Position numbers and translations under genes: made by a program. From contig JAKLJX010000003.1 of the NCBI GenBank assembly GCA_023150945.1, forward strand, positions 330,624-394,623: DNA of 64,000 bases, written 5' to 3'. The DNA is from a bacterium (GTDB lineage: Bacteria; Zhuqueibacterota; Zhuqueibacteria; Zhuqueibacterales; Zhuqueibacteraceae). Positions 45,113 through 52,883 of the stretch are shown in pieces (position 1 is the first letter of the stretch; every line of letters begins with the position of its first letter). The notes under the pieces are model-generated. The model was not told the origin of the DNA. It made no database searches and saw only the letters and a program-made list of their open reading frames with translations.

Positions 45113-46072
45113 CTATCCCGCTGTTCTCACCCTCCCCAAGCCATTGGCCCCATTCTTGTGAGACCGCCGCTTCCACCAGCGTGATTTGCGCCGCAGCAGG
45201 CGCTGCAGCGAAGGCAACATTGCCGCTGCCGCGCGTTCGCCCTCTGCCACCAGCTCGCGCGCGCGGCGAAATTCCGCCCAATGCACGCTGCCGACATTGG
45301 GCCGCACGGTCAGATCCGCCAGTTGCAACAGCATGTGATTCAAGCGGCGGCTGGTGATGGTATTGGCGCGGAAGATGATGTCCACCACGTTTTCAAATTC
45401 CGGCAGGCCGTCGAGGGTTTGTCCGACATCGACGGCGATGACGATCTCGGCGCCCAGCTCACGGCACGCCAGAATCGGCACCGGCGCCACGACTGCGCCA
45501 TCCACCATCTGATAGCCGCGATGATTCACCGGCGGCAGAAATCCCGGAATGGACATGCTGGCTTCCACCGCGCGGCGGAGGCGGCCTTCGCGAAACACGA
45601 TCTCCTCGCCGGTGGTCAAATCCGTGGCCACACAGGCCAGCGGCACCTGCACTTCGTCAAAACTCTTGTCGGCCACGATGAAATCGACGGCCATGGCGAT
45701 GCGCCAGCCGCCGACCAGCGAAGGCCGGCTGTGCGCCAGATTGATGACGATGCGCTCCTTCACGTAGGTCGCCACCTGCGCGAAGAAATTTTCCGCCTCC
45801 TTCTTCTTCTTGAAAAGTTCCAATCCGCTTTTCTCGAATTCATTGCTGCTGATGAACTCGAGCGCGAGTTTCTCCACGGCCGTGGCCCGCGGCTCGAGCG
45901 CGTAGGCCGCGCCCACCAGCGCGCCGATGCTGGTGCCGGCAATCACATCGATCGGAATGTGGTTGGCTTCGAGGATCTTCAACACGCCGATGTGCGCCAG
46001 GCCGCGGGCGCCACCGCCGCCCAACGCCAAACCCACGCGCGGACGCCGCCACAGTGCTTTGAGCGATTGCAT
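45113..46072 (-). CDS. patatin-like phospholipase
   Basis: A 319-residue Ser-Asp lipid acyl hydrolase, probably cytosolic or membrane-associated (RssA-like). The Gly-rich oxyanion motif GGGGARG is at 18-24, the nucleophile elbow GTSIG at 46-50 (Ser48), and the catalytic aspartate in VDGAVVAP (Asp191). The C-terminus is basic (KSRWWKRRSHKNG). ATG 46072 is preferred because the conserved Gly-rich strand starts 17 residues in; a longer frame reaches 46246 without support. It faces a repeat-rich gap at its end and shares no obvious operon. Confidence 0.92.
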   Translation of the reverse strand: MQSLKALWRRPRVGLALGGGGARGLAHIGVLKILEANHIPIDVIAGTSIGALVGAAYALEPRATAVEKLALEFISSNEFEKSGLELFKKKKEAENFFAQVATYVKERIVINLAHSRPSLVGGWRIAMAVDFIVADKSFDEVQVPLACVATDLTTGEEIVFREGRLRRAVEASMSIPGFLPPVNHRGYQMVDGAVVAPVPILACRELGAEIVIAVDVGQTLDGLPEFENVVDIIFRANTITSRRLNHMLLQLADLTVRPNVGSVHWAEFRRARELVAEGERAAAAMLPSLQRLLRRKSRWWKRRSHKNGANGLGRVRTAG

Positions 46073-46377
46073 AGATCTGCTTTCAAATTCTCCCGCTGAA
46101 CCGAGCTGCCACATGGACTTGCAGTGATGATCGCGAGGCGGGTGAGCCGCAGCGTTTTCTGGAGCAAGTTTGTTTTGACCGGCCCGCCTGACGCGCATCA
46201 CCACGGCGACGTGATGAAGAATTCCCGCAGCGCTGCAGAGCCGCAAAGGTTCGTCAAGATCTGGTAATCATTGGCTGTCTCCATTTACGGCAGACTGAAG
46301 TCAAATCTTTGCTTGCGCCTCTTTGCCTCTTGCCGCTTGGCGTGCGCGTTGCTTTTGGGTGTTCCGTCGCGTCCGGC

Positions 46378-46704
46378 TCATGAAATGGGAAAGCCGAAAT
46401 ATTGTAGGATGATTTCGGCATCCTGCACCGGGTTCTGCGCGGCGCTGGTACGGTCGGGTTTCGAGCGGTCGACCAGCCGGCCTGCGGCTGCCTGCACGGT
46501 CAGCGGATAGGCGGCATCCGCGGCCAGTTTGCGCAAAGCCAGGATGAAAGTGGGGGCATAGCAGTTGGGCGACGGCCCGACACCGATCGCTGCGCGCAAC
46601 ACCATGCCGGCGGCGCGCCGCGCACACGTCCGCGCCCGGCCGAGGTTGCCGGCGGTTTGCACGGCGCGCGCCTCGGCCAGTTCCGCCAGATAGTCGCGAT
46701 CCAT
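46378..46704 (-). CDS. small uncharacterised helical protein
   Basis: A 108-residue protein (MDRDYLAELAEARAVQTAGN...) with an Arg/Ala-rich amphipathic first half and the segment RARTCARRAAGMVLRAAIG. I associate that pattern with HEPN-like helical proteins but cannot confirm it. Its start lies one base after the stop of the amidohydrolase, so they are translationally linked. No motif gives a reaction. It is easily missed because a longer overlapping frame covers it. Confidence 0.5.
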   Translation of the reverse strand: MDRDYLAELAEARAVQTAGNLGRARTCARRAAGMVLRAAIGVGPSPNCYAPTFILALRKLAADAAYPLTVQAAAGRLVDRSKPDRTSAAQNPVQDAEIILQYFGFPIS

Positions 46705-46705
46705 C

Positions 46706-47614
46706 TCAGCTCTCCAACAAGCGCCGCAGGTTTTCCCCCAAGACCAATGCCATCTCTTCTTGAGTGAAATCCGCCTGTGCCATGGCCAGCCGCTGCGTAT
46801 TGAGTACCTCGTTGCGCCAGCCGCGCGGAAACACACCGGAATCGGTGCCGAACAGCAGCCGTTCAGCCCCAAAGACGGCGCGGCTGCGGTGGAAAACCTC
46901 CGCGAGTGTGAGCTTCTCGGGTTGCGTGGGGATCCATTCGTTGGAGCTGGAAGTGTCGACGTATACGTTTTCGCATTGCGCGCCCAGCAGCAAGGTTTCG
47001 CGGAAGAAGCCGGCGCCGAAGTGCGGAATGATGAATGCGGTTTGCCGGAAGCGATTGGCAACCGGCTGCAGATCGAGCGGTTGCGCGAAGCGGCTCGCGT
47101 AAACGCGGGGCAGGCCGGCCAGATCGCGCAGTTTGATCTGCAGCATGCCGCAATGCACGAGCACGCTCAGGCGGCGCTGCGCCACGGCTTCGAAAAACGG
47201 CAGCAAGGCCTCGTCATAGAGATGATAATGATGCAGCGCCGGGAACAGCAGCACGCCGCGGTATTGGAGTTGCTCGCTGAGCTTGTGCACCAGCTCCACG
47301 CTGCCGCCGTTGCGGGGATTGATCATGAAAAAGCCGGTCAAGCGGCCGGCGGCGAGCGCGAGCGCCTCGGCCACTGCCACGATTTCCTCCGGCAGGCTGG
47401 CAAAAATCACTGCGCGATCGACGTGGTGGCGGTCAAGCTCCTCCAGCCAGCGCTTGAGATGCGCGCTCACTTTGCGGCTGGGCAGCTCGAGGTTGGCGGC
47501 CGCCGCCAGCTTGGTGAGTTCCTCCTCGAGGTTGGCAGCCGGATCTTTTTGACGGATCATGGCGGTGAAGAAATCGTGGGAGAAGAAATGCAGGTGGGAA
47601 TCGAACAGGAACAT
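46706..47614 (-). CDS. amidohydrolase (metal-dependent hydrolase, TIM barrel)
   Basis: A 302-residue enzyme of the amidohydrolase-2 type. The N-terminal metal site DSHLHFF (His7, His9) is followed by strand ends such as VLVHCG and FIIPHFGAGFF, and ends with the LLFGTDSGVFP segment bearing the catalytic Asp. That set fits decarboxylase/hydrolase members acting on small carboxylic or aromatic acids; the substrate is unknown. The start follows AAAGGTAGGG. The next gene downstream begins one base after its stop. Confidence 0.88.
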   Translation of the reverse strand: MFLFDSHLHFFSHDFFTAMIRQKDPAANLEEELTKLAAAANLELPSRKVSAHLKRWLEELDRHHVDRAVIFASLPEEIVAVAEALALAAGRLTGFFMINPRNGGSVELVHKLSEQLQYRGVLLFPALHHYHLYDEALLPFFEAVAQRRLSVLVHCGMLQIKLRDLAGLPRVYASRFAQPLDLQPVANRFRQTAFIIPHFGAGFFRETLLLGAQCENVYVDTSSSNEWIPTQPEKLTLAEVFHRSRAVFGAERLLFGTDSGVFPRGWRNEVLNTQRLAMAQADFTQEEMALVLGENLRRLLES

Positions 47615-48228
47615 GGCGCCCTACCTTTCGCAGTCGCAGAGTGAGGTCGGCAATGGTCTGCTGCCGTGCAAAATAGCAATTCCCGGCAAAGGCGCAAGGC
47701 CGCATTTGGCCGGCCACGCCGCGCGGCACCGTGAAATGCTTGCAGGCGAAGGGGAATGGCCGCGCCGGCCCGCGTGCGCTGGCCCCTTGCAAGCCGGAAA
47801 CAGATTCTACCACTAAGACGCCAAGCTCTTTTCTTGTCGTCTTGGTGGTGAGAGAATTCCTGCTCTTTTTGCGCCGGTTCAAGTTTGAAGCGACTACGCT
47901 CGGTGTCTGTTACCTTGAAATGTAAATCCACCACCGCTGTCATCCTGCAAGGATCCTGTGAAGATCTGGGCACACTGCCGAGCACTTCACAAAATTCGCC
48001 GGAATGAAAGACCGAGAGGCCGATTCTGCGAATCGAGGCAACAGGCCGGTAGTTGGGGACACCGCGCAGTCACAAGGTCATTGCCAAAACCGCCCGTGAC
48101 GCGGAGAACGCAGAGAAAGGCTTTCTTGATGTGACCACTCTGTGCTCTCCGCGTCGCCGTGGTGCAGAGGCTTGCTTTGTAGTCAAGAATCTTTCAGAAT
48201 TCTATTCTGAGTTCGAAGCACCAAGCGC
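47615..48228. other. gene-free gap with a dispersed repeat copy
   Basis: No coding region is supported over these 614 bases. Positions 48075-48156 align by eye with 26922-27006 (GGTCAT, ACCGC, GAGAACGC, GGCTT..CTTGATGT and CTCCGCG in order), a small interspersed repeat. No tRNA or terminator is visible. Confidence 0.4.
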
Positions 48229-49302
48229 CTAAGGCGGCAAAGCAGAGCGCAGTTGCGAGGCTGGCAACGCCGTCGCGCCAGCCGGCACCGGCGCAGCCCT
48301 TCGGCCTTGCTGCAATTGCAGTTGCAGCACATTAGCAGCGTCGCGTTTGAACTGCGGGGACAGCATGATCGTGAGGTGACCGGCGGCATATTCATGCAGG
48401 CGCGGCACGGACCAAGCCTGCTGCAGCGTCCGCACGTGCGTGAGGGGCACGATCGCATCGTGCGCCGCCGCAAAAATCTCGAGGCGTTCCGGCGGCAGCA
48501 ACGGCCGGTAGCCGAGCGGATCCAGACGCGCGGTCAGCGCCGCGGTTTGCGGCCGCGACCACTGCGCGCGTTCGAGCTGCGCGCGCAAGCGGTGCCCCAG
48601 CACCGAATCCCACACCAAATCATTGAACGAAGCCGGCGGCATGGCGAGCACGGCAAAATCGAGCGCCGGCTCGCCGCAGACGGTCAAGGCCGCCAGCCAC
48701 GCGCCCAGGCTGAATCCGAGAATGCCGATCACCGGCGCCGCGTTGGCGCGCAGGTAGAGTGCGAGGCGGCGAACATCAGCGATGGCCTGGCGCGCCGCCT
48801 GCCAGGTGAGTTCGAAATTCGCGGTGTAGAAGAGATCGCCGGAAAAGCTGCCTGGCGGCGTGCGGCGATGATGATAAGGCAGCTCGAGGAAATAGGCGGA
48901 GGCGCCCGCCGCCACAATTGCCTGCAAAAAGGGTCGATACGCCAGCGTCGAGATGCTCATCAACCCGTGCAACACGATCACCGCCGGCCGGTGGAGCTGG
49001 CGTTCCGGGGCAAAGGTACGAACGAAAACCGTGTCGTTCTTCGGCCAGGCGGAAACCAGCGCGGAAGGAAAACTGAAATCGCGGCGCCAGACTTGGCCCT
49101 GCCGCTGCCAGGCAGTGCCCTGCACTTCTTCACTGCGGCAGGCACTCACTGGCGGAAACAGAGACGCGGCTTGCGCCGCGCGGGAAGCCGTGGGAGAAAG
49201 AGGCGGGAACTTACGTTGCTGGCGGCGCGCAATGGTCTGCATACCGCGGCAGAAGAGTTCATCGAGCCAGCGCGCGGCTGGTTGGAGCAGGGAGGAGTTC
49301 AT
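48229..49302 (-). CDS. alpha/beta-fold hydrolase
   Basis: A 357-residue serine hydrolase. The oxyanion HG (112-113) follows PAVIVL, the nucleophile elbow is GFSLG (196-200; Ser198), a late acid region is EIFAAAHDAIVP, and the catalytic His lies in EYAAGHLTIM. The protein is longer at the N-terminus (about 70 residues) than a minimal hydrolase. It could act on an ester, lipid or peptide; nothing in the neighbourhood fixes the substrate. It lies 18 bases after the SDR gene on the same strand, so the two are probably co-transcribed. Confidence 0.85.
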   Translation of the reverse strand: MNSSLLQPAARWLDELFCRGMQTIARRQQRKFPPLSPTASRAAQAASLFPPVSACRSEEVQGTAWQRQGQVWRRDFSFPSALVSAWPKNDTVFVRTFAPERQLHRPAVIVLHGLMSISTLAYRPFLQAIVAAGASAYFLELPYHHRRTPPGSFSGDLFYTANFELTWQAARQAIADVRRLALYLRANAAPVIGILGFSLGAWLAALTVCGEPALDFAVLAMPPASFNDLVWDSVLGHRLRAQLERAQWSRPQTAALTARLDPLGYRPLLPPERLEIFAAAHDAIVPLTHVRTLQQAWSVPRLHEYAAGHLTIMLSPQFKRDAANVLQLQLQQGRRAAPVPAGATALPASQLRSALPP

Positions 49303-49320
49303 TGGTGAGAAAGCTGAATT

Positions 49321-50109
49321 TCACTGCCCCGGCTTGCTCAAGTGCATCAGCCGCCGCAGCAGCGGTACATACAGCGCCGTGGGCAGCGCCTGCGTCAGGC
49401 GATACAACAGGCTCATGCGCCTCGGATAAATATACAACCGCTTGCGCTTCGCCACGGCCGTGATCATCAAACGCGCGGCTTGCGGCGGTTGCATCAGCCA
49501 AAAGCGGTTGGGATTGCCCCGGTTGATGTCCGTGTCCACAAATCCGGGATGAATCATGGTGAATTGAATTTTCGGCAGCTCGACCGCCAGGCTTTCGAGC
49601 AAATAAGCCAGGCTGATCTTGCTCACGCTATACAGGCCGCGATAGGGCAGGCCGCGCATCGAGGCCGCGGAGCCGATGCCGACAATCACTCCGGAACGCT
49701 GCGGCACCATGATTTCCAGCGCGGCAATGATCGTGTGCAGCGCGCCGTGCAGATTGGTGTTGAGCACCGTATCCGCGGCCTGCCAGGTCCAGTTGCGGAA
49801 GGAAGTATCCAGGCTCACGCCGCTGTTCACCCACACCGCATCCAGGCGGCCGGCATGCTGATGAAACGCGCGCACCGCCGCGAAGACCTGCTGCCGCTCG
49901 CGCACGTCACAGCCGCGCAGCCAAAACGTGCTGCCGGTGTGCGCCAGCCGGGCGGCCAGCGCCTGCAGCAATTCCACCCGCCGGCTGAGCAATCCGAAGG
50001 CGAGGCCCAAGGGGGCAAGGGCCTCGATCACCGCGGCGCCCAGGCCGGAAGAGGCGCCGGTGAGCAACACGGTCTTTCCCGACCAGTAGGATGCCACTGC
50101 ACGATTCAT
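49321..50109 (-). CDS. short-chain dehydrogenase/reductase
   Basis: A 262-residue SDR with the nucleotide motif TGASSGLG (17-24), the NSG motif (95-97, usually NAG), and the catalytic Ser147-Tyr160-Lys164 (YSVSK). The C-terminal KRKRLYIYPRRMSLLYRLTQ segment is typical of membrane-associated lipid-acting SDRs. The start at 50109 follows GAGGAGG and is preferred to a longer frame. It is upstream of the alpha/beta hydrolase. The substrate is not determined. Confidence 0.93.
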   Translation of the reverse strand: MNRAVASYWSGKTVLLTGASSGLGAAVIEALAPLGLAFGLLSRRVELLQALAARLAHTGSTFWLRGCDVRERQQVFAAVRAFHQHAGRLDAVWVNSGVSLDTSFRNWTWQAADTVLNTNLHGALHTIIAALEIMVPQRSGVIVGIGSAASMRGLPYRGLYSVSKISLAYLLESLAVELPKIQFTMIHPGFVDTDINRGNPNRFWLMQPPQAARLMITAVAKRKRLYIYPRRMSLLYRLTQALPTALYVPLLRRLMHLSKPGQ

Positions 50110-50288
50110 TTTCCGTTTCCTCCTCTCTCGCAAACCAGCAGCGCCGCCAGCAACGCCGATCGCAAGCATCGGCTGGCGGCAAGATAGCGACAAATCGCGG
50201 CCATGTCAAGCCGCGGCTCCCAGCCTCGCGCGCCGGTCGCGCGCCTTTGCAGCCGGCCGACATTTTTCTTTTTCGAGAAGGATGATTT

Positions 50289-50297
50289 TGATATAAT
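50289..50297 (+). promoter_or_regulatory. extended -10 promoter for the cation efflux gene
   Basis: TGATATAAT combines a consensus TATAAT with the TG dinucleotide of an extended -10. The matching -35 region is only T-rich. It lies 65 bases upstream of the CDF start. Confidence 0.45.
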
Positions 50298-50361
50298 CCG
50301 GTCACGCTTCAAGACACGCACCGTTTTGCTATTGACGAATTGAGCGCAGCAACGAGGCAGG

Positions 50362-51276
50362 ATGATGAAACCACAACCGTACGCTGAGGTCAGCGATCGC
50401 GCCGGCCAGGGTATGCGCGCCGCCCTCACCGGCGTGCTGGTGAATGCCGGTTTGGCGATTGTGAAGATCATTTCCGGCGTGGTCGGCAATTCCTACGCGC
50501 TGATCGCCGACGGCATCGAGTCCACGCTCGACATCTTCAGCACCACGGTGGTCATGAGCGGGCTGAAAATCGCGGCGCGGCCGCCGGATGCCAATCATCC
50601 TTTCGGCCACGGCAAAGCCGAGCCGTTGGCCGCGTTGGTGGTGGCGTTGGGACTGTTGGGCGCTGCGCTCGGTCTGGTGATTCAGAGCATTCGCGAGATT
50701 CTCACGCCGCATCATTCGCCGGCGCCGTTCACGCTGCTGGTGTTGCTGCTGGTGGTGGCGAGCAAGGAGTTGCTCTTTCGTTTTGTCTTTCAGGTGGGAG
50801 ATGCGATCAAAAGCACGGCGGTGCGCTCGGACGCCTGGCACCATCGTTCCGATGCCATCACTTCGGCGGCGGCATTCATCGGCATTGCGATTGCATTGTT
50901 CGGCGGCCCCGGCTATGAGAGCGCGGATGATTGGGCGGCGCTGCTGGCGTGCGGCGTCATTGGCTGCAACGGCGCCCGCCTGCTGCGCGAGGCCATCCGC
51001 GAAGTCATGGACACTGCGCCCTCGCCCGCGCTGGTGGCGAAAATCCGCGCATTGGGCAGAACCGTGGACGGCGTGCTGGACATCGAGAAATGCCGTGTGC
51101 GCAAAAGCGGGTTCACTTATCAGGTGGACATTCACGTCATCGTCGATGGCGAGGCCACCGTGCGCCACGGTCACGAAATTGCCCATGAAGTCAAGAGCCA
51201 CCTGTGCGCCGCCGGCCTAGATATCGTCGACGTCAATGTGCACATTGAGCCGGGCACCGTGGCCGCCGCCGGTTGA
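50362..51276 (+). CDS. cation diffusion facilitator family transporter
   Basis: A 304-residue inner-membrane metal/proton antiporter, likely exporting zinc, iron, manganese or another divalent ion. About six helices are present. The metal-site motif in helix 2 is ADGIESTLD (the usual HSxxD site is altered to ESTLD) and in helix 5 is WHHRSDAITS with HxxxD. The C-terminal cytosolic domain has a HVIVDGEATVRHGHEI-type ferredoxin fold. An extended -10 promoter lies 65 bases upstream. The product is full length. Confidence 0.93.
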   Translation: MMKPQPYAEVSDRAGQGMRAALTGVLVNAGLAIVKIISGVVGNSYALIADGIESTLDIFSTTVVMSGLKIAARPPDANHPFGHGKAEPLAALVVALGLLGAALGLVIQSIREILTPHHSPAPFTLLVLLLVVASKELLFRFVFQVGDAIKSTAVRSDAWHHRSDAITSAAAFIGIAIALFGGPGYESADDWAALLACGVIGCNGARLLREAIREVMDTAPSPALVAKIRALGRTVDGVLDIEKCRVRKSGFTYQVDIHVIVDGEATVRHGHEIAHEVKSHLCAAGLDIVDVNVHIEPGTVAAAG

Positions 51277-51332
51277 GCACCGCCCGTTTTTTCCGCCGCC
51301 TTTCTCTTCCGCGCGCGGCTAATTCGTCTTCA

Positions 51333-51438
51333 TCCCAAAACACCACCGCCCGGGCGCTTCGTCATGAGCCAAAGCGCGTAGCCTCTGGCTTGTGCGCGCT
51401 TCGGGGCCGAACGCCCGGGCGGTTTCTTCATTTTGGGA
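51333..51438. other. nested long-range stem in the 51.3-51.7 kb gap (possible RNA element)
   Basis: TCCCAAAA pairs with TTTTGGGA at the outer ends, CCGCCCGGGCG (51346-51356) pairs with CGCCCGGGCGG (51412-51422), and AAGCGCG with CGCGCTT within. After the inner stem TTTCTTC follows. It sits between the CDF stop and the SpoIIE gene and may be a terminator for the former or a leader for the latter. The rest of the gap holds no gene I can support. Confidence 0.55.
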
Positions 51439-51687
51439 CAGACACTATTTGCGCCATTCGTCTCCGGGAAGAAAGCCTTGACTTTGCTGGCGGCGCTGTG
51501 TAGGTTTGCCCGCGATTCACAGCCGAGGCTGTGGCACTCTCCCGTTGAGTTTGGGTAGACTCAGTGGCTGTCCGAAAATGTTCCAATCACGGCCGCAACG
51601 AAGTTGCCGAGACTTTGAGTGTCGTGAAGACTCAGAGAATTGTGATGCACCGGCCAGGCCATTGCCGGAACATTTTCTCAAAAGGTC

Positions 51688-52878
51688 ATGATTTCGGACG
51701 GACTCGAATCATCAAACCTGTACCGCAATCAACCGCCGCCTGCACGCATGCTTGAACGCCCCCAGCGAGCTTTGCACCGATTCTATGAATTGTTCGCCAG
51801 CGGCCTGACCACCGCCGAGATCGAGCGGCTGATCAAGGTCGACACGCGCGGCATGTATGAATTCTACGCGCGCCAGATGCCGCGCACTCCCGCCGCGCAG
51901 AAACCGTTACGCCGCCTGCTGCTCTTCAGCAGGAATCTCTTTCTCGCCTTTCTGCTGAAATTGACGCCGGCGCGGCGCCTGCTGTATGCCCTCTCTCTGC
52001 TTTTTGTGATCCTGGCTTTTTGGTATCGCGAATTGTCCTGGCTGGTCAACGCCTTTTTGGTGATGAATTTCCTGCTCGCGCTCGAGCTGGCGGACAAGCT
52101 GGTGGCGAAAGACGAGCTGGCCGTTGCGCGTGAGATTCAATTGAGCCTGCTGCCGCGGCACAAGCTGCACATGAATGGCTTCACCGCAGTCGGTTTCAGC
52201 GATGCCGCGCTCAGCGTGGGCGGTGATTACTACGACTTCATCGCCCTGCCGGACGGCGGCTGCCTGGTGGTCATCGGCGATGTGTCCGGCAAGGGCATTT
52301 CTGCGGCGCTCTACACCGCCAAGGTGCAAACACTCCTGCAAATCTGCGCGCGCGAGTCGCAGGACCCGCGCGAATTGATGCTGCGGCTGAACGAACATCT
52401 GCTGCGTGAGCTCAAACGCAGCTACTTTCTCACGCTGGCGATCGTGCGGCTGCAGCCGAACGGCGACATGCAATTTTGCCGGGCCGGCCACACGCCGGCG
52501 CTGCGCTTCGAATCCCAGCGCCAGGATTGTTTCTGGCTCAAGCCCAACGGCCTGGCCATTGGCCTGGCGCCGGAGCGGAACGCCGCCCGCGAGAATGCCG
52601 GCCAGCAGCACAGCATTTTTCGCGACAACCTGCAAGTCATTCAGACCTCGCTGGCCGCCGGTGATGCGTTGCTGCTTTATACCGACGGGGTGAGCGAGAC
52701 CTGCAATCCCGACCGCCAGGAGTTTGGCGAAGAACGCCTGCGCCGGGTATTGCTGCACCACCATCACGCCCCAGCCGAGACCATCCGCGAGGCACTGCTG
52801 CAGGAACTCACGCAGTTTCGGCGCGGCGCCGACATGCGCGATGATACCACCTTCGTCATCATCAAACGCAACGCCTGA
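51688..52878 (+). CDS. SpoIIE-type PP2C serine phosphatase (RsbU-like)
   Basis: A 396-residue membrane protein. An N-terminal cytosolic segment (1-90) is followed by two membrane helices (LLYALSLLFVILAFWY, WLVNAFLVMNFLLALELA) and a PP2C-like phosphatase domain (about 145-390) with the metal-binding VGGDYYDF and VIGDVSGKGISAAL motifs. Such proteins dephosphorylate anti-sigma-antagonist proteins in partner switches; no anti-sigma or antagonist gene is adjacent, so the partner is elsewhere. The start ATG 51688 has AAAGGTC six bases before it. The next gene starts five bases after its stop, suggesting a shared operon. Confidence 0.9.
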   Translation: MISDGLESSNLYRNQPPPARMLERPQRALHRFYELFASGLTTAEIERLIKVDTRGMYEFYARQMPRTPAAQKPLRRLLLFSRNLFLAFLLKLTPARRLLYALSLLFVILAFWYRELSWLVNAFLVMNFLLALELADKLVAKDELAVAREIQLSLLPRHKLHMNGFTAVGFSDAALSVGGDYYDFIALPDGGCLVVIGDVSGKGISAALYTAKVQTLLQICARESQDPRELMLRLNEHLLRELKRSYFLTLAIVRLQPNGDMQFCRAGHTPALRFESQRQDCFWLKPNGLAIGLAPERNAARENAGQQHSIFRDNLQVIQTSLAAGDALLLYTDGVSETCNPDRQEFGEERLRRVLLHHHHAPAETIREALLQELTQFRRGADMRDDTTFVIIKRNA

Positions 52879-52883
52879 TTGCC

